A stretch of 64,000 bases of DNA, from contig NZ_CP156079.1 in assembly GCF_040892545.1 (NCBI RefSeq), forward strand, positions 1,426,001 through 1,490,000, written 5' to 3'. Origin of the DNA: Paracidovorax avenae (GTDB lineage: Bacteria; Pseudomonadota; Gammaproteobacteria; Burkholderiales; Burkholderiaceae_C). Made by a program: the position numbers and the translations under genes. The notes beneath the pieces are model-generated. The model was not told the origin of the DNA and ran no database searches. It saw only the letters and a list, made by a program, of their open reading frames with translations. Numbering within the stretch: position 1 is the first letter of the stretch; each line of letters begins with the position of its first letter. Shown in pieces: positions 20,288 through 29,711 of the stretch.

Positions 20288-20395
20288 GTCGCCTTCGGCG
20301 CCTTCTCCCAAGGGGGACGCCGCCGGTGGCCCGGCAAAGCCGGTTCCACGGCGTCTGCTGGCGTGGCCTGCTCCGCGGCCATCCGATAGGTGCGG
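20279..20395 (+). repeat. Comamonadaceae-type intergenic repeat element
   Basis: About 115 bases beginning CCCCCTGAGTCGCCTTCGGC, followed by CAAGGGGGACGCCGCC, GGCCCGGCAAAGCCGG and TGGCCTGCTCCGCGGCC. Several short hairpins are visible (GGCCCGGCAAAGCCGG; CGCCTTCGGCG). From memory, elements of this form recur between genes in Acidovorax, Delftia and Comamonas chromosomes, but I cannot confirm that without a search. It lies at the 3' end of the importer operon and could act in RNA 3'-end formation. Confidence 0.6.
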
Positions 20396-20411
20396 CTCTG
20401 ATTATTCAGAG
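20396..20411. terminator. Hairpin CTCTGA-TTAT-TCAGAG, possible terminator
   Basis: Perfect 6-bp inverted repeat with a 4-base loop between the importer operon (+) and the AttH-like gene (-). Both operons converge here. No U-run follows on either strand, so a Rho-independent role is only possible. Confidence 0.35.
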
Positions 20412-20470
20412 TCCGTGAACATGGCTTGCATCTGATGGCCCGAGAGGTCCGGGTTTTTCACCAGCCGCAT
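20402..20470 (-). CDS. Possible 22-residue ORF overlapping the attH-like stop
   Basis: The AttH-like stop codon overlaps an ATG (TGATG), which opens a 22-residue frame, MRLVKNPDLSGHQMQAMFTD plus SE, ended by TAA at the hairpin. The arrangement resembles translational coupling. No homologue is known to me, and part may belong to the neighbouring repeat element. Existence as a gene is unproven. Confidence 0.25.
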   Translation of the reverse strand: MRLVKNPDLSGHQMQAMFTDSE

Positions 20471-21594
20471 CACAGGCGCAGCGCGCCCGCGTAGCCGGTG
20501 AGTTCCAGGTAGCCGCGGCCCACCTCGCTGCCGGAAGCGTCGCGCAGCACGCTCAGGCCCTCCCAGTAGATCGCGCCGGTGGAGCCGCGGCTGTCCAGTT
20601 CCTGGTCGTCGGCCAGGGCATCGACCTCGAAGCGGCCGGCGGGCGTGTCGATGCGCCAGGCCACGGGATAGCGCGTGCCGGTGCGCGGGCTGGTCCAGTG
20701 CCGCAGGGGCGTGAAGGCCATGGCCTCCGCCTGCTCGAAGACCTGCAGCGGGGCGTTCGCACCTGCGCGGAACGAGCCGCTGGCCCAGAGCGCGCTGCCG
20801 TCCCGGCGGCGCAGCCGGAAGGCAGTGAGGGCGCCGCCGTTCGCCAGGTTCATGCCGATCCAGTCCCAGCCCACGGCCTCGGGGTGCATCAGGGCCTCGC
20901 TCCATTCGTGGTCCAGCCAGGCGCGTGCCGTGCGGGGGGCGGCGCTGCCGTCCGCGCCGATCGCAAGGCGCCTGCCCGGCAGCGCGATCGTGCCGCGCAC
21001 CGCCAGCTGTGGCTGGCTGTAGTAGTAGCTCGCCTGCTCCGGCTGCGGCCCCTTGCGCGACAGGCCCTGGCGGCCCTGCAGGATCAGGGGCTGGGTGCTG
21101 TCGAACTCCAGTTCCAGGGTGAAGCGTTCCGCCGGAATGCGGGCCGCGTACCGGCTGCCACCGTCCGCCGTGCCGCTGCGGGCAAGCGACCAGTCCCCGA
21201 TCCGGATGGACGTGTCGGATTCCTGCGCCTGCGCCACGCCGAAGCCCGCACGCGCGAGGCGCTGGTCGTGCAGCAGCCGGCCGCTGCGCACGTCGGTGAG
21301 CGCGGCATGCGCGAACAGCAACTGGTGGGCCGCGAAGGCGGAGCGCAGCGTGCGGGTCTCGTCCACCCGGGAGCGGAAGAAGGTGATCTGGAAGCCCCAG
21401 TCCTGGCCGTCCGCATGGGCGTGCCCGGTGATGTACCACCACTCGGTGCGCAGGTCCGGGTGGCTGCCGTGGTCGCGCGGAAACGCCAGAGTACGCGCGG
21501 GCAGCGCGTGTGCCGGCCAGGGCATCCACGCGCTGGCGGACGCGGCGCCGACCGCTGCGGCGAGGCAGGCGCGGCGCGTGGGGCGACCCGGCAT
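20470..21594 (-). CDS. Secreted AttH/CrtC-like (lipocalin-like carotenoid hydratase family) protein
   Basis: A 374-residue exported protein. The N-terminus has a Tat-like signal (TRRACL at residues 6-11, hydrophobic stretch, AHALPA). The mature part holds the AttH/CrtC-family features: FPRDHGSHPDLRTEWWYITG near the start, WGFQITFFR, a central ARAWLDHEWSEA segment and IYWEGL near the end, all beta-rich. AttH proteins accompany an ABC ATPase and an FtsX-type permease (attEFGH-like clusters). Here such partners lie about 4-9 kb upstream rather than adjacent. It starts two bases after the stop of the PLP enzyme. Substrate and activity are unknown; the CrtC name comes from homology only. Confidence 0.82.
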   Translation of the reverse strand: MPGRPTRRACLAAAVGAASASAWMPWPAHALPARTLAFPRDHGSHPDLRTEWWYITGHAHADGQDWGFQITFFRSRVDETRTLRSAFAAHQLLFAHAALTDVRSGRLLHDQRLARAGFGVAQAQESDTSIRIGDWSLARSGTADGGSRYAARIPAERFTLELEFDSTQPLILQGRQGLSRKGPQPEQASYYYSQPQLAVRGTIALPGRRLAIGADGSAAPRTARAWLDHEWSEALMHPEAVGWDWIGMNLANGGALTAFRLRRRDGSALWASGSFRAGANAPLQVFEQAEAMAFTPLRHWTSPRTGTRYPVAWRIDTPAGRFEVDALADDQELDSRGSTGAIYWEGLSVLRDASGSEVGRGYLELTGYAGALRL

Positions 21595-21596
21595 GG

Positions 21597-22676
21597 TCAG
21601 GCGTCCATGCTGGCCTGGATGCCGGCGCGCGCGGCCGCGCAGTCGCCGATGGTGCCGGCCACCCAGGCCTCGTCGAAGTAGGTGGGCAGGTAGCGTTCGC
21701 CCGAGTCGCACAGCAGCGACAGCAGCGAGCCCCGTTCGCCGCGCTTGCGCATGCCGCTGGCCAGGCGCAGCATGGCCGCGAAGTTGGTGCCCGTGGAGGG
21801 GCCGACGCGCCGTCCGAGCAATTGCGAGAGCACCTGCATCGCCGCGACCGAATCGGTATCCGCCACTTCCTCCATGTGGTCCACGAGCGTGCGGATGAAA
21901 CTCGGCTCCACGCGCGGGCGGCCGATGCCCTCGATGCGCGAGCCTGCCGCCGTGAGCGTGCCGTCACCCGAGCGCCAGTAGGCGCTGAACACCGAGCCGG
22001 CCGGATCGGCCACGCAGACCTGCGTCGCGTACTGCTGGTAGCGGATGTAGCGGCCGATGGTGGCGCTCGTGCCCCCCGTGCCGGCACCGACCACGATCCA
22101 GCGCGGCACGGGGTGGCGCTCGCGCTGCATCTGCACGAACATGCTCTCGGCGATGTTGTTGTTGCCGCGCCAGTCCGTGGCCCGTTCGGCATAGGTGAAC
22201 TGGTCCATGTAGTGCCCCCCGGTGTCGGCCGCGATCGCCCGTGCCGCGTCGTACACCTCGGCGGGGCTGTCCACGAAGTGGCAGCGGCCGCCGTGGAACT
22301 CGATCTGCGCCACCTTTTCCACCGAAGTGCGGCGCGGCATCACCGCCACGAAAGGCAGGCCCAGCAGCCGCGCGAAATACGCCTCGCTCACCGCCGTGGA
22401 GCCGCTGGAGGACTCGACGATGGTCGAGCCTTCGTGCACCCAGCCGTTGCACAGCGCGTAGAGGAACAGCGAACGCGCGAGCCGGTGCTTCAGGCTGCCC
22501 GTGGGGTGGGTGGACTCGTCCTTCAGGTAGAGGTCGATGCCGTGGGCCGCATAGGCCGGCAGATTGAGCGGAATGAGGTGCGTGTCGGCGCTGCGGTGGT
22601 AGTCGGCCTCGATGCGGGCAATGGCCTGGTGCAGCCAGCCGCCGGGCGCGACGCCGGAGGAGGGAAGAGCGGTCAT
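21597..22676 (-). CDS. PLP-dependent cysteine synthase/desulfhydrase-like protein
   Basis: A 360-residue fold-type II PLP enzyme. The Schiff-base Lys is K63 in [12 protein letters not shown], the phosphate-binding loop is [16 protein letters not shown], and the Asn/Ser loop is [18 protein letters not shown]. It resembles the cysteine synthase-like family that includes the Cds1 cysteine desulfhydrases more than CysK/CysM (VESSSGST in place of the usual SGNTG motif). So H2S release from cysteine or another beta-elimination is more likely than cysteine synthesis, but this is inference. ATG 22676 was chosen because the upstream extension lacks conservation. The gene is followed after two bases by the AttH-like gene. 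Confidence 0.85.
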   Translation of the reverse strand: MTALPSSGVAPGGWLHQAIARIEADYHRSADTHLIPLNLPAYAAHGIDLYLKDESTHPTGSLKHRLARSLFLYALCNGWVHEGSTIVESSSGSTAVSEAYFARLLGLPFVAVMPRRTSVEKVAQIEFHGGRCHFVDSPAEVYDAARAIAADTGGHYMDQFTYAERATDWRGNNNIAESMFVQMQRERHPVPRWIVVGAGTGGTSATIGRYIRYQQYATQVCVADPAGSVFSAYWRSGDGTLTAAGSRIEGIGRPRVEPSFIRTLVDHMEEVADTDSVAAMQVLSQLLGRRVGPSTGTNFAAMLRLASGMRKRGERGSLLSLLCDSGERYLPTYFDEAWVAGTIGDCAAARAGIQASMDA

Positions 22677-22730
22677 GCGGGAAGTATCGCAGGCGCGGGT
22701 GCCGCGGAGCGTGCCGCAGCGCATCCTGCT

Positions 22731-23837
22731 CTACAGCCCGAAGAAGGGCTGGTTGGCCTCGATGCGCGCGGCCTCGGAAGGCGGGAAATGCCGCTCGCGC
22801 AGCAGCTTCTGCAGCGCCTCGCGGCCCTGTTCGAAGGCCTGTACGTAAAACGCGCTCACGGCGAGTTCGTCGAGCGAGCGCCATGCATAGACGCCGGCAT
22901 CCACGAACAGGATGTCGGCCGGCCGCGGCATGCGCGCCGCCTGCTGGGCGTAGAGGTGGGCCAGCGCGAACTCCGACCGCAGCCGGTGGTAGCGGGCCAG
23001 TTCGCACAGGGGCTCCGCGCGCGCGGGCCGCTGCGCGTAGGCCGCGAGATAGGCGTCGCGCACCTCGTGCGGCGGGGCTTCCAGGCGTTCGGTGAGCACG
23101 GCGACCTGGAAGGCCGCGAACCAGCATTCCTCGTCCCAGCCGCCCATCGCCGCGCGCCGGCGGTAGGCGTCCCGCGACGCCTGCAGCCGGCCCGCGTCCC
23201 GCAGGCTCTGGGCCAGGTAGAACGCATAGCGCGTGTTGCCGGGCTCGTCCCGCAGCGCCTGTTCGAGCACGGCGATGTCGCGCAGGTAGGTCTGCGGATC
23301 GCGGGCACGGGCGCCGTCGTGGGATACATCGATCACCGGGCCGGGCAGCGGCTGCCAGGGTGCGTGCGCGGGCGCGGCCAGGAACTCGTGCAGCACGCCT
23401 TCCCAGCGCCAGGGCACGCGCGCGGCGACCATGGCATTGCGCAGGTACTCGCAGTCGCCCATGCGGCAGGTGAACATGTACCCGTCCGCGGACAGCGTGG
23501 GCCAGGTGAATCCCCCGGGCACGCGCAACTGCTCGTCCGCATCGATGAAGAGCACGTAGTCCGCCTGCGGCCTGGCGAGCTCCAGCGCCTCGTTGCGGTT
23601 GTGAGCGAAATCCTTCCAGGGCCGCTCGTGCAGGCTGCCGGGCACGCCCTGCAGGAAATCGCGGACGATGTCCTGCGTGCCGTCCGTGGAGCCCGTGTCC
23701 ACGATCACCCAGTGGTCGATGAAGGGCCGCACGGAAGCGAGGCACCGGGTGATCACCGGTGCCTCGTTCTTCACGATCATGTTGAGGCAGATGCGGGGGG
23801 AGTTCACGGCAGCCGGAGAAGGTACGGGCACCGGCAT
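22731..23837 (-). CDS. Family 2 glycosyltransferase with C-terminal TPR-like region
   Basis: A 368-residue cytoplasmic protein. The GT-A domain shows ICLNMIVKNEAPVITRCLAS (residues 16-35), VIVDTGSTDGTQDIV (44-58) and a DxD-type metal motif LFIDADEQL (D99, D101). The C-terminal half has TPR-like helices (NTRYAFYLAQSLRDAGRLQA, then repeated helix pairs). This layout is seen in protein-modifying enzymes such as SunS-type transferases. The start is ATG 23837; a GTG six codons upstream is possible. The gene lies 40 bases downstream of the collagen-like gene on the same strand, suggesting it may glycosylate that protein. Confidence 0.85.
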   Translation of the reverse strand: MPVPVPSPAAVNSPRICLNMIVKNEAPVITRCLASVRPFIDHWVIVDTGSTDGTQDIVRDFLQGVPGSLHERPWKDFAHNRNEALELARPQADYVLFIDADEQLRVPGGFTWPTLSADGYMFTCRMGDCEYLRNAMVAARVPWRWEGVLHEFLAAPAHAPWQPLPGPVIDVSHDGARARDPQTYLRDIAVLEQALRDEPGNTRYAFYLAQSLRDAGRLQASRDAYRRRAAMGGWDEECWFAAFQVAVLTERLEAPPHEVRDAYLAAYAQRPARAEPLCELARYHRLRSEFALAHLYAQQAARMPRPADILFVDAGVYAWRSLDELAVSAFYVQAFEQGREALQKLLRERHFPPSEAARIEANQPFFGL

Positions 23838-23877
23838 GCTGCGCGGGAACCGCACGCCACTTCGTGCCCCCGGTGCA

Positions 23878-24807
<930 letters not shown>

Positions 24808-24911
24808 GGTGGAACCCTCTCTCTACTGGATCTTTGGATGTCTTGGATGCGCACGCGGCGCTCCCGGCAGGTACCGTGCCCGGGCAACGGTGCTTCGCCC
24901 GGGAAGGGTAT

Positions 24912-25622
24912 TCAGCCTGCGCGGTGCGGGTGCGCCACCGGTTTGCGGCGTTGTTTCCAGACCATGAGCGCGCCCATCAGAAGGGACAGCAGCATCAGGC
25001 CGTATTCACTGAGCGTGGGAATCGAGGCCACTGCCGTCGCTGCGGCCCCGATCTGCACCGTGGGCGGCACGCTGGCGAAATTGCGGGTGACGGTCGCGTT
25101 CGGTCCCAGGTTGACCACGGCCGTGCCGCTGGCGGCCGTGAGCTGGACCGGCTGCGCCTGGGTGCCCTGGATCGTGAGCGAGCCCAGCACCGTGATGTTG
25201 GCGCCTGCGGGCAGGACGAAGTTGCGGCCCGTCGTGCTCTGCAGCACAAGGTTCTGCACGACGATGTTCCCGCTGATCTGGGACGTGTTGCCCGGGTCGC
25301 ATCCGTCGCGCAGCACGAGGGTGTTGTTGCCCGTGTTCACCGGGCCCGTGGCGATGAGGTCTCCGCCCACCGAGATGGTGCCCCCGGAGCCGGTCACGTT
25401 GGAGCCGGAGGCAAACGTTGCGGAAGAGTCCACCGACAACGTGCCGCCGCTGAGGTTCAGCGTGCCCTGCATGTCCAGCGAGGTGCAGGCGATGTCCACG
25501 GTACCGCCCGGAGGCACGTCGAGCGATGAGCCCGGCGGGACCACCCATTGGGCCGCGGCGGGTGCGCAGAGGGTGACGGCGAGCGCGGCGCCGGCCAGCC
25601 AGCGCAGGGTGTGACGAAACAT
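24912..25622 (-). CDS. IPTL-CTERM exosortase-type surface protein
   Basis: A 236-residue exported protein. The signal peptide ends at about A24 (APAAAQ). The body is a beta-rich repeat-like domain (GGTVDIAC, GTLNLSGGTLSVDSSATF, GGTISVGGDL). The C-terminus is a sorting module from about residue 201: IPTLSEYGLM, a hydrophobic helix LLSLLMGALMVW and a basic tail KQRRK. This matches the IPTL-CTERM domain recognised by the exosortase XrtH, except that the usual Trp of IPTLxxWG is Tyr. The start ATG 25622 follows GAGGAG; the upstream in-frame extension lacks a signal peptide. The collagen-like gene lies 104 bases downstream. Confidence 0.88.
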   Translation of the reverse strand: MFRHTLRWLAGAALAVTLCAPAAAQWVVPPGSSLDVPPGGTVDIACTSLDMQGTLNLSGGTLSVDSSATFASGSNVTGSGGTISVGGDLIATGPVNTGNNTLVLRDGCDPGNTSQISGNIVVQNLVLQSTTGRNFVLPAGANITVLGSLTIQGTQAQPVQLTAASGTAVVNLGPNATVTRNFASVPPTVQIGAAATAVASIPTLSEYGLMLLSLLMGALMVWKQRRKPVAHPHRAG

Positions 25623-25823
25623 GGAATCTCCTCTGCAACCTGCAGGGACGGCGCGAGCGGCCCTGCGGATGCGGTGAATGTAGTAATCGTTGGTCAGCTT
25701 CGGTGGTGTTGAAAGCACCTTGTGCATGGGGCGTCCTCCCCGGAACCCCAATAGCTATTCGCAATAGCTTGGATTGTGCGTGAAATTAAAAAAAATGCAT
25801 CAGAAGGCAAGGAAATTTTTTGC
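25623..25823. other. AT-rich intergenic spacer with palindrome
   Basis: A 201-base spacer upstream of the IPTL-CTERM gene and downstream of the permease. It is far more AT-rich than its surroundings at 25745-25825. It has a perfect palindrome AATAGCTATT (25750-25759), a further AATAGCT copy at 25763-25769 and A/T runs (GAAATTAAAAAAAATGC). It probably contains the promoter for the IPTL gene on the minus strand. I cannot assign exact -10 and -35 boxes. Confidence 0.5.
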
Positions 25824-28424
25824 TTACCAATCCTCCCTCAGGGCGAGTTCTGCGTGGCGGGATGCAGACGAGTAGCACGCAAGCCACGCCGCCACCGTTC
25901 CCGTGGCGACCACGGCGCAGCTGAGCAGCGCAAGGCGCGCCGCGGGAATGTGCATCTCCATCGTCCAGTGGAAGCTTTGCGGGTTCACCACGTGGACGAG
26001 CACGGCCGAGACGGCACAGCCGAGCGCCAGGCCCGCGACGGCCCCGACGGCGGTCCAGGCCGCGCCTTCGCCCGCCACCACCCCGAGGATCTGCGGGCGC
26101 GTCAGGCCCAGGTGCGACAGCAGGCCCAGTTCCTTGCGCCGCGCGAGCACCTGTGCCGAGAAGCTCGCGGCGATGCCGAACAGCCCGATGCCGATGGCCA
26201 CGGCCTGCAGCCAGTAGGTCACGGCGAAGCTGCGGTCGAAGAGCGCGAGGGAGCGTTCCCGGATCGCCTGTGCGGTGCTGAACTCGATGGCGGGCTCCCC
26301 GCCCGCACGCAGCGCCTGCGGCAGCCGGTCCGTGATGGCGGACCGCAGCGCGGCCTCGTCCACGCCCGCCACGGGCCATATCGCCAGGTCGTCGATGCCG
26401 GCATCGCCCGTGAGCCGGATGTAGTCGCGGCGCTCCATGGCCACCGCGCCGAACTGGCGCACATAGTCGCGCCATATGCCCGCGACGAAGAACTCGGCCG
26501 CGGGCTGTCCGGCGCCCCGCGCGCGCAGGGCCATGGCCCGGGACAGCGCCGGCCAGTGGGTGCCCGGCTTCACCCCGTACAGGTCGGCCAGTGCTTCGCT
26601 CACGTACACCGCGATACGGCCTGGAGGCACGGGCAGCGGTGCATCGCGCAGCGGCAGTGTCTGCGCCGCGCCGCGCCCGAAGGACCGGGCCAGCAGCGCC
26701 ACGGCGGGACGTGAGGGATCCAGCAGCAGGCTGCCGATGCGCAGCGCCTCGGCCCGCTCCACACCGGGCAGCCGCGCCACGGTGTCGTCCCACCCCGGCG
26801 GAAAGGGCGCGTCGCCGCCGCCCCCGCCGGCACCCGTCGCACGCAGGTACAGCGGCGCGGGCAGCGCGGTATCCAGCCATTGCAGCACCGAGCCGCGGAA
26901 GCTGGCCACCATCACCGTCAATGCCACGGACAGGGCCAGGCTGGCCACCACGCCGCCGACCGCCACGGCCGCCATGCCGTGCATCCGCCGCGCACGCTCC
27001 ACGGCGAGCATCGACAAAGGGCGGCGGCCCGCCCAGGGGGCCAGCAGGCTCAGCAGCCCGTGCACCAGCACCGGCAGCAGGCCGATGCCGCCCACCAGCA
27101 GCAGCGCGACCGACGCATACGCACCGAGCGGCAGCCCTGCTACCGGCGGCGCGAATGCCAGCGCACATCCTGCTGCGGCGCACAGCGCGGGCAGTGCCAG
27201 CCGGGGCTGCATGTCGGAGGCCGTGCCGGCCCCCTTGAGCGCGACGGCCGGCGCCAGCCGTTCCGCCGAGCGCGCGGGCCACCAGCCCCCCGCCAGCGCG
27301 GCGGCGGTCCCCAGCGCCGCGTACAGCAATGCGGCGCCGGCATTCCACTGCAGCGAGGGGCGCACGCCCTCGAAGTACCCTCCGCCCAGGTCGCCACCCA
27401 TGGCGCGCAGTGCCAGCGCTGCCAGGCCCGTGCCGAGCGCGATGCCGGCCACGCTGCCGGCGGCTCCCAGGGCCGCGGACTCGGCCAGCACCAGGGCCCG
27501 CCGCATGCGTGGCGTGGCGCCGAGCACCCCCAGCAGCGCGAATTGCGGACTGCGGCGCGCCACGCTCAGCGCCAGTACGGAAAACACCAGGTAGCCTCCG
27601 GTGAAGAGCGCGACCAGGGCCAGCACCGTCAGGTTCACCCGGTAGGCACGGGACAGGTCGTCCGTGCGCCGGGCCGTGTCCTGCGGCCGCACGATGGCGA
27701 TGCCCGCTGCGTCGGCCGCCTCCAGGCCCGCGGCCTGCAGCATCTGCGGCAGCGCTGCCTGGAAATCCTCCACGCGCCGCCCGGGCTGCAACTGCACGTC
27801 GATGCGGCTCAGGCGGCCCGCACGGCCGAAGAAATCCTGCGCCGCGCCGATGTCCATCACCGCCAGCGGCGGCCCGGCGGCCGCCACCGTGCCGGCCACC
27901 CGGGCAGCGTGCCCGGCCAGGCCCCGGCGCAAGGTGACCGGGCTGCCGCGGTCGGCCTGCAGGCCCAGGGCCTGCATCGCGGCTGCATTGAGGAACAGCG
28001 TGTCCGGTGACAGGATGGCGAGCCGGTCCGCGTCCGGGAAGGGCCGCGGGGCGAGCTCCGGCGCCATGGCGCCGAGCAGGAGGGCATCCGCGGCCACCAC
28101 GCGCAGCGCCACCGGGCTGCGTCCGGGAGTGGAGGCCTGCACGGACACCTCCAGCACGGGGCCCGCCCGTGCCACCAGGGCATGGGTGGCCACGGGGCCG
28201 TACAGCGCCTCCGGCAGGTCGCCCTGCGCCGCGCGCAGTTGCAGGTCGGGCTGGCCGCCGGCCGCGCGCACGGCCTGGCTGAATTCCGAGAGCGCGGAGG
28301 CATGGATCACATGCACCGCGAAGGCCAGTGCGACGCCCAGCATGACGGAGACCATGGCCACCGCGGTGCGCCAGGGATGGCGGCGCAGTTCCTGCCAGGA
28401 AAAGGTGCGGAGCAAGGCGAGCAT
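25824..28424 (-). CDS. Large FtsX/MacB-type ABC transporter permease (AttF-like)
   Basis: An 866-residue inner-membrane permease with two FtsX-type modules. The first helix (about 20-42) follows LRTFSWQELRRHPWRTAVAM. Helices around 260-420 flank ARRSPQFALLGVLGATPRMR. A central pair follows, and a final cluster lies at about 700-860 (LARRKELGLLSHLGLTRPQI). Large periplasmic domains lie between. Such permeases act with a LolD-like ATPase to move lipids or extract membrane proteins; the ATPase here is probably the gene at 29007-29711. The start codon is 146 bp from the divergently oriented hsp20 gene. It ends LREDW at 25824. Confidence 0.88.
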   Translation of the reverse strand: MLALLRTFSWQELRRHPWRTAVAMVSVMLGVALAFAVHVIHASALSEFSQAVRAAGGQPDLQLRAAQGDLPEALYGPVATHALVARAGPVLEVSVQASTPGRSPVALRVVAADALLLGAMAPELAPRPFPDADRLAILSPDTLFLNAAAMQALGLQADRGSPVTLRRGLAGHAARVAGTVAAAGPPLAVMDIGAAQDFFGRAGRLSRIDVQLQPGRRVEDFQAALPQMLQAAGLEAADAAGIAIVRPQDTARRTDDLSRAYRVNLTVLALVALFTGGYLVFSVLALSVARRSPQFALLGVLGATPRMRRALVLAESAALGAAGSVAGIALGTGLAALALRAMGGDLGGGYFEGVRPSLQWNAGAALLYAALGTAAALAGGWWPARSAERLAPAVALKGAGTASDMQPRLALPALCAAAGCALAFAPPVAGLPLGAYASVALLLVGGIGLLPVLVHGLLSLLAPWAGRRPLSMLAVERARRMHGMAAVAVGGVVASLALSVALTVMVASFRGSVLQWLDTALPAPLYLRATGAGGGGGDAPFPPGWDDTVARLPGVERAEALRIGSLLLDPSRPAVALLARSFGRGAAQTLPLRDAPLPVPPGRIAVYVSEALADLYGVKPGTHWPALSRAMALRARGAGQPAAEFFVAGIWRDYVRQFGAVAMERRDYIRLTGDAGIDDLAIWPVAGVDEAALRSAITDRLPQALRAGGEPAIEFSTAQAIRERSLALFDRSFAVTYWLQAVAIGIGLFGIAASFSAQVLARRKELGLLSHLGLTRPQILGVVAGEGAAWTAVGAVAGLALGCAVSAVLVHVVNPQSFHWTMEMHIPAARLALLSCAVVATGTVAAWLACYSSASRHAELALREDW

Positions 28425-28476
28425 GGAGCGATTGTGGCGCCGCCGTCACGGCCCGTGCGTGGAGGCTGCACGGGGT

Positions 28477-28504
28477 CTTGAAGCGCTTGGCCGCAGGCCT
28501 ATAT
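28477..28504 (+). promoter_or_regulatory. Heat-shock (sigma32-type) promoter for hsp20
   Basis: CTTGAAG at 28477-28483 and CCTATAT at 28498-28504, separated by 14 bases. The sigma32 consensus is CTTGAAA, spacer 13-15, CCCATNT. Only one position in each box deviates. It lies 67 bases upstream of the hsp20 start. Established knowledge of RpoH promoters plus gene function make this a good call. Confidence 0.72.
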
Positions 28505-28571
28505 GGGCATTGCGGCCGGCATGCCGGCCCGTCTTCCAACCCCGATGTTCGACACGACGAAGGAGCTCATC

Positions 28572-29000
28572 ATGAATTCACTCGTGACCCGTGGCGGTCT
28601 TCTGGACGAATTTTTCAAGGACTTCGCGCCCGGCTTCTACGTGCGCCCGCTGCACGGCGACGGCCTGCCCACGCCGCAGCAGATCAAGGTGGACGTGAAG
28701 GAAAACGATGGCGGCTATACCGTGCATGCCGAGATTCCCGGCGTGCCCAAGGAAGACATCCACGTCTCGCTCGACGGCAACGTCGTGAGCCTGCGTGCCG
28801 AGGTGCGGCAGCACGACCAGCAGACCGAAGGCGACAAGGTGCTGCGCTCGGAGCGCTATTACGGCGCGGTGGCCCGCTCGTTCCAGCTGCCGGCCGAGAT
28901 CGACGCGCAGGAGGCCAAGGCGAAATACGACCACGGCGTGCTCACGCTGACGCTGCCCAAGAAGCGCGGCACGGGCGGGCAGCGGCTCGCGATCGAATAG
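28572..29000 (+). CDS. Small heat-shock protein, Hsp20/alpha-crystallin family
   Basis: A 142-residue ATP-independent holdase chaperone. The alpha-crystallin domain runs from about residue 38 (IKVDVKENDGGYTVHAEIPG) to 135, with the beta5 segment RSERYYGAVARSFQLP and the conserved A-x-x-x-n-G-V-L motif (KYDHGVLTLTLPK). There is a short N-terminal arm and little after the core. ATG 28572 is preceded by AAGGAG at good spacing; ATG 28545 lacks one. It is transcribed opposite to both neighbours and ends six bases before the stop of the convergent ATPase gene. Confidence 0.93.
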   Translation: MNSLVTRGGLLDEFFKDFAPGFYVRPLHGDGLPTPQQIKVDVKENDGGYTVHAEIPGVPKEDIHVSLDGNVVSLRAEVRQHDQQTEGDKVLRSERYYGAVARSFQLPAEIDAQEAKAKYDHGVLTLTLPKKRGTGGQRLAIE

Positions 29001-29006
29001 GGCGGT

Positions 29007-29711
29007 TCAGCCGGCCGCGATGCCCTCCGGCCGGATGCCGTCCGCCGTCAGGCGCAGCGTGCGGTCGGCGCGCTGCGCCGCGGCCCGCGAATGGGTGACG
29101 AGCACCATCGCGGCCCCGTGGTCGCGCGTCTGCGCGACGAGCAGGTCCATCACCCGTTCCGCGGTGGCAGGGTCCAGGTTGCCGGTGGGCTCGTCGGCCA
29201 GCAGCAGGCCCGGGCCGTGCACCAGCGCGCGCGCGATGGCCACGCGCTGCAGCTGGCCGCCGCTCAGCTGCAGGGGCAGCCGCATACCCAGGCCCTGCAG
29301 GCCCACCGCCTCCAGCATGCGGTCCACCCGCGCCGGGTCGCTGCGGCCCAGCAGCATCAGCGGCAGTGCCACGTTCTGCGCCACATCCAGGTGCGGCAGC
29401 ACGTGGAACGCCTGGAACACGAAACCCACGTGCACGCGCCGCCACCGGGCGCGCTCCGCATCGTCCATCGTGCCCAGGTCGGCCGCGCCATGGCGCACGC
29501 TGCCGGCCTGCCAATGGTCCAGCCCGGCCAGGCAGTTGAGCAGCGTGGATTTGCCTACGCCGGATTCGCCGACGATGGCGATGAATTCCCCGGGCTGCAC
29601 GGCCAGATCGACGTCGCGAAACACGGGCGTTCCGGTGCCGTAATGGCGCGTCAGCCCGGCCGCCTGCAGCAGCGGCATGCCCGCGGAGGCCGCGCCGCGG
29701 TTAGCCGTCAT
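29007..29711 (-). CDS. ABC transporter ATPase, LolD/MacB type (AttE-like)
   Basis: A 234-residue ATPase. Walker A is [14 protein letters not shown] (K54), the signature [16 protein letters not shown], Walker [16 protein letters not shown] and the H-loop [11 protein letters not shown]. The DEPTGNLD form is typical of LolD/MacB/FtsE ATPases that pair with FtsX-type permeases, so the 866-residue permease downstream is the likely partner even though hsp20 (opposite strand) lies between. Its ATG overlaps the miaA stop (ATGA). Confidence 0.9.
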   Translation of the reverse strand: MTANRGAASAGMPLLQAAGLTRHYGTGTPVFRDVDLAVQPGEFIAIVGESGVGKSTLLNCLAGLDHWQAGSVRHGAADLGTMDDAERARWRRVHVGFVFQAFHVLPHLDVAQNVALPLMLLGRSDPARVDRMLEAVGLQGLGMRLPLQLSGGQLQRVAIARALVHGPGLLLADEPTGNLDPATAERVMDLLVAQTRDHGAAMVLVTHSRAAAQRADRTLRLTADGIRPEGIAAG

